64,000 bases of DNA, taken from contig OX467088.1 in the NCBI GenBank assembly GCA_950106755.1, positions 18,522,001 to 18,586,000 of the forward strand, in the 5' to 3' direction. The translations under genes were made by a program, and so were the position numbers. This stretch comes from Climacium dendroides. Its lineage: Eukaryota; Streptophyta; Bryopsida; Hypnales; Climaciaceae. The notes below the pieces were generated by a model. It saw only the letters and a program-made list of their open reading frames with translations, was not told the origin of the DNA and ran no database searches. This document shows, one piece after another, positions 23,061 through 33,790 of the stretch (position 1 is the stretch's first letter; the number at the start of each line of letters is the position of its first letter).

Positions 23061-24258
23061 AAAAATCAAACTCTTAGTCCTTTTTGGGTAATCAAAGCAT
23101 GTGTTGACAGAACTTAGGCCCTTGGGAAGGTCATCAAAGTTTTGGAAATGAAATCAATCAAGCTTTGTTTGTCCAAATTAAATGTTATGGCATGTATGTG
23201 AGGCCCGAATCTCACTACCTATCCAAAAAGGAAGCCTAGCAAACGACTCAAGAGGTCCAATGACTGAGCTAAGAGCACCAATAATTGGTTGAAAAGGCCA
23301 GTGACTGACTAAGAGCCTAGTGGCATGTCTAAGTGGGTTGGTTGGATAGGCAGGTAGGTCAACTCCCAAATTTTGGTTTCCAACTAAGTGGCCTTTGGCC
23401 CATCTTTGACAAATATTTTGAAATTTCTTTTGACTAACACAATATTGGATTATCCTTCTAGAAAGCTATAAAGCAACAAAAAAACAACTTAAAAACTAGT
23501 CTTAAAATTAAAGTTTTGTTGTATGGAACCTAATCTTGAATTTTAGACTTAATAACTTAAAAGAAAGGTGATAGCTTCATCAAATGATGAGGGGAGTTTT
23601 AATTCCTAGGACACAAAATAACTAATTAGGCAATAGATTTGTCATATTGGAGGTATTAGCAACAAATTCCTAAACAAAATCCAAATGAATTGTTAGTATA
23701 TGGACTTAAAGAGTTGGTTCCAATCCAACTTCTCCAAATTACATCAAAATAACATGTAAGCAAACATATTCCAATGTCTAGATTTTAAAAAGATGTTTTA
23801 CAACCAAGATTGTGATATCTTATTGAAGAAGCTTGTTTAGAATAATTGTTAGTAAACTAAGACTTCACGACCACAAAACGCACAAGTGCTTGTAGATGAC
23901 TTTTTAGGGGATTTTCTACAAGTAATTTTTTGATTTCCCACACAATAAGCTTGTTTAAATGGTTAATAAACAAATTAAACTTAAAGACCACAAAGCACAA
24001 ATAGTTATTAACAAAAACTTCAAAAAGTTCACAAAAATACAAGATGATTAATAATCAAGCTTCAAATACATCATCAAACACAAGGCTTTTGAAAGAGACA
24101 TCAATGTCCTTTGAAAGAAGCTTCAAACTTGAATTAAAAGGAGAGAATGATGTCTCTCAAAACACTTGGAAAAAGCAAGTTTTTTGGCAAAATAGCCAAA
24201 TTCCAACAACGTAGCTGTATTTTGGTTGGTAATAAGAACAAGAGCAAAATGGCTTCAA

Positions 24259-24288
24259 GTTTGTTTGTTTGTTTGTTTGTTTGTTTTA
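24259..24288 (+). repeat. (GTTT)n microsatellite
   Basis: A pure GTTT tract of about seven units is flanked on both sides by ATGGCTTCAAGTT, so the flank itself is duplicated. Confidence 0.9.
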
Positions 24289-24946
24289 AATGGCTTCAAG
24301 TTAGGCAAGCAAAAAAATAATGAAAAGGGGTGAAAGTGAGAAGAGGGGAGGCCTTTTATATTTTTCCAAGGCTTCCTTCCCCTCTCAAATTACCAAAAAT
24401 TACCTACAAAAATCAAATTAACTTTAACTATTTAAATACTATTCTACGGTTGTGATCATTCTAACATTTGAAAAAATGCTTCAAATGCCAAACAAATTGT
24501 GCCATTGGCTTTAGAAGACTCAAAATACTCTTGGAAATTCCCTACCTTCTACTTCCAACCCATATTGCAAGTAGAAGCTAGCAATTTCCAAACTAGGGAG
24601 GAAGGTAGAAAATCCAAATGTTGGAGTTTACTATTTCTCAAGATTTTGATTAACCTAGATTGTTTTTAAGGTTTGAGAAAGTAAGGAAAGATTCCAATTT
24701 GACTTTGTTTGGACATTGCATGGTTCTGCTGCTTGGTACGCCAGTCAATTCATCAAATGTTTTGAAATTTCGTTAAAAGTCATGGTTGTTACTGGTTTTG
24801 GTACTATTTAGTGTCAAAATGTCTTAAAATGTAGCTGAGTGCTTATTTATGCTAAAATAATATCCTACTATTTATGCTAGAATACTATTTATGCTAAAAT
24901 ACTATCCTGTTTTTTTGAAGCATGCCTTATAATTTTAAAATGACTA

Positions 24947-25620
24947 CCAGCGGTTAGTGCTTGCTTTGCTACGCATTAACTATATTATTTTCATCAATTT
25001 ATCATATAATAGAATGTAGACTAATAAAGTATGTATAATCTTTAAATGAAAATATTGACATCTTCGTACAATATTCTTTGAAAATACATATATTGTGCAA
25101 TAGAAAATAATTAAAGAAAATCTTTATATCAAAATTTTCACAAAAAAAATCTTTGCAAACATGAAAACATTGCAAGGACACCACCACTTGATAAATTTCT
25201 TCACTCACAAACAATGGTGACCAAAATTGAAGAATTGAAATGCAAGTTTGTCAAATTGCAAAGACTTTGTAAATACTTTGTTGTAGAATCCAAAATTGCT
25301 TCAATCTAACAAAGCTTCAAATCATTTGGTAGTAAGAAAAGAACATTTGAATTGAGAACATTCAAATCTTAAAAAATCATAGAATTGTGAAAGTAAAATG
25401 AAGTTTGAAGCCAAGAAATATGACACCTTCATAATATCATTGTACCTCTGTAATATTACATTTTAAAACTATGTGATATTACAAAGGTGAAATGGCCATT
25501 GGAACTCTATAATATCACATTGTGTAGAAATGTGATATTACAAAGGAATCTAACCTTTGTAATATCACACAATGTAAAAATGTGATATTATGGAAGGTCT
25601 TGTGATTTTAGTAGTATGAT
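24947..25620 (+). repeat. Dispersed repeat copy 1 (GCTTGCT..GCTACGCATT end)
   Basis: It begins GTGCTTGCTTTGCTACGCATT and shares several blocks with 29120-29950 in the same order: AAATTGAAGAATTGAAA, TAGAATCCAAAATTGCTTCAA, ATCATTTGGTAGTA, the AATATCACA hairpins and TTTTAGTAGTATGATT. It is non-coding. The end with repeated TGCTATGC-type words resembles termini of some rolling-circle or MITE families, but the class is not established. Confidence 0.55.
25444..25600. repeat. Three consecutive AATATCACA/TGTGATATT hairpin units
   Basis: Each unit of about 45 bases is a near-palindrome of the form CTNTGTAATATCACA - short loop - TGTGATATTACAAAG (25444-25488, 25504-25546, 25553-25600). Related but broken units occur at 29590-29745 in the second copy of the same repeat. 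Confidence 0.75.
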
Positions 25621-28600
25621 TACGCTATAGACTTTGAATTTTTTAAATATTCACTCTAAAATTTGATAGGCATATCACCACAAATTTTCATATTTAAAGA
25701 AGATACAGAACTCATGCCAAAAAAACTTGCAATAGAAGAAAACAATAAAATTTGATAGTACAATAGTCATTTTTTTAAGCTTATTTTCCACCATTATAGA
25801 TGAAAGATTGGAAAAAAAATCTCCTTAGTTCTAAATGACAAATTGGGTTTGACAATGATAGTGAGCTAATTGACTTTCTAAATAGTCAATTCAAAATGAC
25901 AATAATAGTTTTGTAATACAAGAAATTAACTACTTTAAGTTAAAATATAAGGAATAATTAAATTAAAACAATAACTAATCCAAAAATACAACAATATTTA
26001 GAGAGCTTCAGATATTGGTTTATTTGGCTCAAATTTCCCCCTATACATTGCTTCTATGTTTCAATTAAATATGTTCATAAAAAAAGACCCAACCTTTTGA
26101 AAACTTGCATTAGTTTCTTAAATATACTAAGCTTCAAGACCCACAATTGGTCTAACTTATCATGATGTGATGAGTTAGACTAGTCTATTCAAGCATGTTT
26201 TCCACCAATGTTAGAATCAATTGTGTAACCAACACAAACAATTACAATATTCAACTTCTACATGCTTGCAATAGAAAAACTTCCAATGCATTTCAATCAT
26301 CCTAAGGTTGTGAACATGCATTGTAGGTAGGATAGTTTGCATTTATAAGATTACTTATAATCAAAACTCAAAAAATTAAACCCATAATTGACTAAAAAAA
26401 TGAGTATTCTATCAAAAGACTATTTTCAACAATGCTTGTCATTGTTTTTAATTCCTAAAGTTCCAAAGTCATACTTGGGATTTTAGGTAGGTTGATGCAA
26501 CCTTGATTGTTGAAATGATTTTTTGAAACTTTTATTGAAGATAGAAAAACACATTTGCTTAAGAGATTATAATTTTTATTTCAATTGTTATAGTTATGTC
26601 CCCCTATGCCCCCAAAGCAATTTGCTTGGAAAAGGAAATAAAACACAAAAATGAAATAAAATTTGATATTATTTTCCATTTAGATTATTATTTTGTCTAT
26701 ATAGAAAGCTTTGATTCATTCCATTTGGATTAGTAATGTGAGAGTTATAGAGATCTTTGTTTGATGGGCACTAAAAGCATTTTCTTCAAAAAATAACTTA
26801 TAGGATTCATTTATGAATACAATTTTTACAATTTAAAAAAAAGTACCGCATAGTTCAATTTTCTTGCTAGAACAATTTGATAATTGAAATTAGTGTATTT
26901 CAATTCCATCTTAGAACTATAATTCACCATTTTGGTTTTCTTTATATCTTGTACCTACTTCCACATAACAATTTCTCCAAGAATGATAATCAAGTGTTTC
27001 TATAGAAATTTTTTCCCTAACTATCATTGAATTCTTCAACATAATTTTTTTAAAGTCTAACTCATTAGTACAAAAAGTTTAAATTAAGAAGATTCAAAGC
27101 CAAAACATGTAGTCAAAGAAGGTGCAAAAAAACTTTTTTTCTTCACTTTAAATGCAAATATCTTGCAATCCAAAAGGTCAAAGTTTTTGAAATTTCTTGC
27201 ACACATTCTTATACTAGTTTAGTATAAGATCTGGTAAGGTTAGATATGCAAAAATAAGAATTTTCAAACCTTTTGCATTTTGCAATGGAAATATTTGAGT
27301 TTGAATGGTTTTTATTAAATAAAAGGCCTTGAGACTTTCAAGGTTGATAAAAAGTATTAAGGTAGCCAACCTCTTTTTGATCATCCACCTATTTTTGCTA
27401 CTTAGGCTGCCATGTTTCCAATTAATTGTGGTTTAGATGACAATTCATGGGGTTTGATGACAATTTATCCAACACAAATGTTGAAGAGGTACATTGAAAG
27501 CATACAATGATTATAAGATTTACTTAGAAGCGACAATTATAGCCTACATTGAAGCATGGTTGATTTTGTAATCAACATATGGTCAAAAATATGGTGACCT
27601 ATATAACAAAAATAGGTTGAACAAAATCTTCACGAAAAAAATTCCCATTCATAGAAATAGATTTCAGTTAGATTTCATATTTTTTTACATTTTTTTCCCT
27701 TGAAAACAAAATTATACAACAAATATCGTACGTTGGGGTCAGGTTCGTAAGACCCCATACAAAATATTTTCTTTTTGGCCGAATATCCACTTCATTATCT
27801 ACTTTTAGAATTTATAAATTTTTGTTTTGATTTATTTTGAATTATTCATGGACTGTAGTGCAAGGCACTATAACTTAACTACACTACACTGCCACTAGTT
27901 CAACTTTTCCTAAATTTTGTGAAACCACATTTCATGCCCTATTTATTTATATTTTGATTTATTTTTTAACAAATCTAACCTGAGCGTATGGTATGCTAAA
28001 TTGCTTAAGTGATCAAAGAAAGATCAGCCACCTTATGTAACCACATGATTATGAGGTGTATCTAGCTATGCATATGGCTAGCTTTGAGACTTGGTCAACA
28101 TTCCAAGTTCAAGAAAAAATTTGCAAGATCTAAAAGTTTTGATGAATATTTGTGGCACAAGTGAACATGTTTTACAGGGTCAAAGTATCCAAACCAACCC
28201 TTTTTTTCCACCATGGAGACAGATTACACCATTTCAAAATAAATTTCTAATTTTCATTAAAAAAAATAATCTTTTTTTGCTAGAAATTTCCTATTCCTAT
28301 TAAAAATGTTAATGAAATTGCCAAATTTGGATGAAAGAGTGAATGAATATCATTGAAAAGTGATTTTTGGTCCAAAAGTTGGATGAATGTAGAAATACAA
28401 TGCTTCACTAGATTGTAACTGATTGCCATCTTGGCACTTTTTCAAAAAGTAAAAAAACAAAGGGTTGATCCAAATAACCTTATCATTTAAAAAAAATTGG
28501 ATTTTTTAAGAAATATGATGGTGTTTGAAATAATTGTGCATTAGAGGAATTTTGAACTTTACCATGGTTTAGTCCAATTTTAAAAAGTGCAACTATTTCC

Positions 28601-29119
28601 AGAGCCCTAAAGAGCTAGTAAAAGGACCAAATCTTTCACAAAAAGAAGATTCACCTTATGTAAATAAAAAAAATGAATGGGAATATATCTCAATTTCCTA
28701 TTCTTTTTTTAATATAAAATTGTGATTGCCATAACCCTTCTCCATTAAACTACTAGTGTACCAATGCTTGTATACCAATTTTCTAGCAATTGAACTTTTA
28801 TCCTATTATTAAAGAATTGTACCAATGTTTGTGTACCAATTCTCTAACAATTGTACAAAAAGCAATGCTAGGGTTCCTTTTGGTGCTTCTAAATGGCCCT
28901 TTGGAAAGTCAAAATTTTTCTCTAATGAAAAGATAACCACTTTGAAAGAAAAAGAAGTCCAATTTTTTTTCTTTGAATTGGGATAAGTTAAGGGTTTGTT
29001 CATATTAGGTCCCACTTGTAATTACAAATAATTATAGTAATTGTAAAAGCAATGTCAATACTAAATATCTTAATTAAGTAGGAGGTTCTATGTAATTTAT
29101 TGAAATTTTATAATTAAGC
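25621..29119. other. AT-rich region, no gene seen
   Basis: No protein family is recognised in any frame. The part at 26870-27300 has a diverged same-orientation copy at 45985-46400. A short perfect stem (TGGGGTC/GACCCCA) lies at 27734-27757. Confidence 0.45.
26870..27300. repeat. Dispersed repeat, partner at 45985-46400
   Basis: Shared blocks in the same order and orientation include TTAGTGTATTTCAATTCCAT, GATTCAAAGCCAAAA, TATCTTGCAAT, TACTAGTTTAGT and TTGGATATGCAAAAAT-like words. The copies are about 19 kb apart and clearly diverged, consistent with fragments of an old transposon family. Confidence 0.65.
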
Positions 29120-29908
29120 TAGCAGTTGGCGCTTGCTATGCTACGCATTCATCATTAGAATTTTATAAGAATTTTTATGTATTAGATAGAATGCAAAACA
29201 AAAATTTCAATAAATCTTCAAGTAAAAATGACTAAAATCTTTATAGTGAAATGTGCAACAAAAATTTATTGAATGATGAATGAAACATATGCAATGGTAA
29301 ATACTATAAAAGATACACATACATTAGAATGCATTAGAAATTTGATTTCGTTGTTACAAAAAATGGCAACCCAAATTGAAGAATTAGAAAGAAAAACTTA
29401 TAAATCTCAAAAACTTTGTGAACATCTTAATTGTTGTGGAATCCAAAATCGCTTCAATTGAATAAATTTCTCAAAATCATTTGGTAGTAGCAATAGAAAA
29501 TTGAAATCATGAAAGCTCAAAGCTCACAAAAGCACAAAATCATAGAAGTGCAAAGAAGTGTAAAGCCAAGAAAAGCAATGGATTTGCTACCTCTATAATA
29601 TCCTCCTATGGATCCTCTTTAATATCACCTCAATTGCAACAACTATATTATTTCTATAATATCACCCTTTGTAAAAAAATGATATTACAGAAGTGATTGC
29701 AAACTACTACTCTATTTTTATAATATCACATTGTGTGAAAATATGATTTCTATGTATGCATGATTGGAAATATTTATACAAAATATTCAAAATAATTATT
29801 TTAAAGATTTATTGAAATCATTATCATGCATTCTATTCAAATATATCAAAATTTTACTAATATGTGATACAATGAATGCATAGCATAGCAAGCACAAGCC
29901 CCTAGTAT
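29120..29908 (+). repeat. Dispersed repeat copy 2 with inverted GCTTGCTATGC ends
   Basis: The left side reads GCGCTTGCTATGCTACGCATTC (29130-29151). The inverted counterpart GAATGCATAGCATAGCAAGC lies at 29874-29893. The interior matches 24947-25620. After the inverted end the sequence continues with the TTTTAGTAGTATGATT block seen in copy 1, so a nested insertion or a longer unit is possible. It is non-coding. Confidence 0.55.
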
Positions 29909-30431
29909 TAATGGTAGCATTTGTGATATTATAAGAGGGAGTTATGATTTTAGTAGTATGATTTATTAATAAGAATTATTGAAGTGGTTCTAATTGGCAA
30001 AAAAATTGAACAAAGTTAGGTGTAATTCAAAGAACAAGTGTATATGTATGAATTTGTGTATAAATTTGTAAGTAATATGGTATGTAGTTCTTGTTAAAAA
30101 ATATATTTATAAGTAAGAAGACACTTTATAGGGATGGACAAAGGTTTGTTGTATTTGAATCTTTGTTTGTGAAGAAATAAATGTTGCCTATTTGATAGAT
30201 AGTTGATTAATGTTGGTAAAGGATTTCTATTATAGATTTTTATAGGCTATATATCTTTAAAAGGATGTTGAATAATACATTGTATGTAGTACTTCTAGCT
30301 CTAATAGCAACAAGAGTCACTTTGCAATAATAATGCAAAGCTATGATATTAATAAGGGTGGACTTCTATATTTAAAAATGAAACAAACTTTTTAGAAAAA
30401 ACAAAAGATTTTTCTGAATTTTACATGGAAG

Positions 30432-30581
30432 CACTACTAGAAAATTTAGTTTTTCTGTTGTTTTGGTCGTGTTGATCCAGTCAAAATTTGACAAAAATCT
30501 GTTGATTTTAATAGATTTTTGTCAGATTTTGATCGGATCAACGCGACTAAAACAACAGAGAAACTAAATTTTCTAGTAGTG
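30432..30581. mobile_element. 150-bp CACTA-type MITE, copy 1
   Basis: It starts CACTACTAGAAAATTTAG and ends CTAAATTTTCTAGTAGTG. The whole element is a near-perfect inverted repeat and would fold into one long hairpin. It is flanked by the 3-bp duplication AAG (30429-30431 and 30582-30584), the size typical of CACTA elements. It has no coding capacity and must depend on a transposase supplied elsewhere. Confidence 0.93.
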
Positions 30582-31314
30582 AAGTGTGCAATATTTGCAA
30601 GGACGCATTGATTTTGCTATGGATTTGAAGAGGTCTATGAAATTGAAAGAAGCAAGTTTCTTGACTCAAAGAACCTAATCTTTACTTTAGACTTGTGGAT
30701 TGCTTTTGGTTTGACAACAAAAACATAACTATTTCAAGAATATAATTTTTCCCTACTCATATAGAAGTTGATCCAAAAAATCATGGAAGTTGGCAAAAGC
30801 AAATTTGATTTTGAAAAACTTGAAAATTGTTATCCTATTTTGCACGGAAAACCACCACCACACAATATATAAAGTAGTCTTTTTAGTCTTTTATTAAAGC
30901 AACCTTTTAAAGGCATATTGCATTTTGGGGGAAGCTACCCTCCTTGAAACAAATTTCTGTAAATTTTTGCTAGAAGAAAAATGAAATTGGCATCTTACCC
31001 AATTTGTTTCATATGTTTTGGATCTTTGTGGAATCAGATACAAATATCTGAAGTTAGAATGCAGTGGACATTTTAATAGCGACCACCTCCTAAAAAGTAC
31101 ATTCTTGGTAGATTTAAGAAAGTGTGTTACTGGTCGCTTTTAGAGCAGGGTTGCTTGGAGAGCACCGTACCTTTCTCTGGTTAGGAGTGCCGCATTGCAG
31201 TCAGGATCCCGGAGAAGTATTTCCTTCTCCCGAGAAGGAAGATTCCTCTTCGTCTGTGAATGGGGGCAAGGCGGCAAGCTTGAAAACCCTGAATCCTCCC
31301 GGCCTTACCGACAC

Positions 31315-31444
31315 TTGGTCACGGACGCATTGATTTCGCGATGGCTCGGGAAGATAGACGGGGACGGGGACGGGTTAAAATCTGGCGCTACGAAGGTGTC
31401 GAGGGGAGGATTGGTAGGGTGAGCAATTGTCGGTAAGCTTTGGA
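31315..31444 (+). repeat. Direct repeat unit A in the kinase 5' region
   Basis: It shares GACGCAT, CGATGG and GGATTGGTAGGGTGAGCA with unit B at 32263-32381, in the same order. A short third relative begins at 30601 (GGACGCATTGATTTTGCTATGG). Confidence 0.75.
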
Positions 31445-32262
31445 CTGTCGGTAGAAGTACAAGTTGACGAACAAGGCTGGTCTTCATGGGATGTCTGCGC
31501 TGGGAGCGTGTGGCGCATCGCAGCATCAGGCCTTGTGGTGAGTGATGGGTCACAGTTGAACGTATGTTTGAGATTCTTGCTGTTGGTTTTCGATTTTTGT
31601 GGAGGAGTTGAGACTAGGGTTTGATTCAGTCGCTGAATTTCAAGCTCAAACACTTGCACTTCCCGAAATGGTGCTTGGCAGAGTGTTTGTGTTTGAAATT
31701 CATGAGCGGTCACTGAAAGACCGCCGGATGAAGCTATTAATGGTGATGTTTGAGTTACTCTGCGTCAAGGCCGATTCGTGCTTGGTGTGATATGCTGCTG
31801 AGAGTGGTGCATTGAGGCTCTTTGTCATGCCATTTCAGATTCTCTTACTAGTGCTTCTAACACCCTGTGGGCAGAGACCTTTGCTCTTATGTGGGAATAT
31901 TTCTCTGTACTACTGTAAACTTGAACGAATGAGGTTTCCTCTTTATTTGAACTCAATCGTATGGTCTCCTTGCTGGCTCGAGAGAGAAGCCAGATGGATA
32001 TACCTTGCCATTGTGAATTTTTGCGTCACTGTCGGGTTTGTGGCACTCGCCTAAGCTTGTAATGGAGGTCTGTTGTGGCGGGGAGTGTCTTCGGGATTTA
32101 GGGTTTCGGAATCCATACCTGGTTTTGAAAGGTGACTCTGAATGCGGGGAAGCAGGTGGTTCCTGCTCCTCCTTGCTGGCGCATCCAAAACCTTGAAACC
32201 TAAGCCTGGCTTTTAGGAGCGAACCTCCTTTACCAAACAACAATTCACTGCCCTACCTACAG

Positions 32263-32381
32263 TTGCTCACCGACGCATCGGTTTCACGATGGTTCTTGAG
32301 GATCGACCAAGGATTAGAGCGATTGGGAGACGTTGTGAGGGAGGATTGGTAGGGTGAGCAGTTTTCGATAAGCTTTGGAGG
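32263..32381 (+). repeat. Direct repeat unit B in the kinase 5' region
   Basis: This is the diverged partner of 31315-31444, with the best-conserved part GGATTGGTAGGGTGAGCA near 32344. The spacing between the units is about 0.94 kb. Confidence 0.75.
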
Positions 32382-33790
32382 TTCTCCAAACCTCTGCAGC
32401 TTCAATTCCCGTTGCTTCTGAAGTGTTCGGAAACATATTTTACTAGGGAAGAGATGCCATGTTGACTTATCTACTGTGTTGCTTTCGCAGAATCCCAGCA
32501 ATATAAGGAGTTGGAGATGTGGGGAGGTGTTTGTACTCTGGATATGATAGCCGCTGGCCTTGATGGGGTGGGTCCGTGGGGATCGCAGGGGACCGGGTTG
32601 CTCATGGCAGCCACCCGGCAGTTTAGTTTTTGAGGTGAGCACTTTGTGTCGTTGGTTTTCGATTTATTTCGGGGAGTCAAGGCAAGCAGTTGACTTGAGC
32701 ATTGAATTTCAAGACTGTTTGGGTTGGAGATTCAATGTTTAGGTCTGCATCCGAAAAAGACCCGTCCTTTGATCGACGAGGGTGTGTCGATGTTAAGCTT
32801 AACTTACTAGTCATTAGTTTCATGCACACTCAGATCCGAAGAAATCGGTAGTGATCCTATAGCATAAACAGATCTCATGACCAGTTGTCGATGGACTCCG
32901 ATTTTTTTCCCTGTCCGCTTGCTCTTCAGGGTGCAGATTTTGGATTGCAATCGTAGGCTTTAACCTAAACTGAAGTTTTCTAGTACTTGCTTTGAGAAGT
33001 GTAGGGTCCAGAGGTTGGTGTCAAACGAACGCTTGCCTGTCATCTCAAATTATTCAGTCGACAACAAAGCAGTGCAAGTTTGAGGTTGAGAAGTGTAGAG
33101 ACGATTATGGGAACATTGCCGTGGTTTTGTTTTATCGAGAATTTGTAGCTCAGTTTTGGGTCCATCCGCGTGGGTAATAGCATATCGAAGACGCATTGAT
33201 GTTGGACTTCCTACAAGTTATCACTGAACTTCTGAGATGCGGAATTGAATGTGCAATGATTGATTGAACTTTTTCTCGTTATAATGATGGCATCTTAGGG
33301 AGTAGTCGGGTTTGAGCGCTCTTTAGAGTAATAATATGACCTTCTCTAGAATGAGAATCTGAACTCAGAGTGACATTTTAGGAGCGATTTTAAGTGAGGC
33401 ATACTATGATCGTTTAGTAGTTTGGGATGCCCTTCCTTTGTGGCCTTTTAAAATAGCTCGCTGTTTCAAATATTAGTATTGAATGTGATGTTTGTTTGAG
33501 CATGTTCTTCTCAAAGAGGAGGGCTGTTTAGGATTCTATCCTCTCAAAAATTGGGAGACTTTTGAAGTTTATTGTTGAATGGAAATGTTAAATTGGATCC
33601 ATTTTGCCTACATATAGTGTATTGTGTGTGGCTTAGATTTTGTCACATTCTAACCTTTGTCAGTCTTTGTTTAGTTATAATGATTGAGTAAAGAGATATA
33701 CTAAAGTATTCCTTTTGGTTGAATGTGATTGCACTTGATTGCAGACCAATTGAATTGTGAAAGCATTCTTCATATATTTTCCAAGTCACG

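Larger units (their letters stand above)
20891..24946. other. AT-rich repeat relics, no gene seen
   Basis: No protein family is recognised. The part at about 21340-21620 is homologous to the reverse complement of about 42800-43200, including a small hairpin (GGATGAAGTTT ... AAACTTCATCC at 21381-21425). Around 22720-23060 a phrase like TATTTGAAATTCCAAAC recurs many times with variable spacing, indicating an old degenerate tandem array. Homopolymer and pyrimidine tracts are common. Confidence 0.45.
31000..33790 (+). other. 5' region of the kinase gene; duplicated segment, no protein recognised
   Basis: The base composition is more balanced than in the flanking AT-rich DNA, as expected of a gene 5' region. 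Two related blocks lie at 31315-31444 and 32263-32381, and a second shared block (GTTGGTTTTCGATTT) at 31582 and 32651. A good 3' splice site (CACTTGATTGCAG) ends at about 33743, just before the kinase ATG, so at least one untranslated 5' exon upstream is likely. No promoter was fixed. Confidence 0.5.

Noticed and set aside
27734..27757. Possible tRNA-like T-arm (GGTTCG within a stem)
   Set aside because: The loop is too long and no acceptor stem, D-arm or anticodon arm surrounds it.
20891..31000. Short frames of 60-80 codons across the AT-rich region
   Set aside because: They have no domains, splice context or family resemblance, and their number is what chance predicts.
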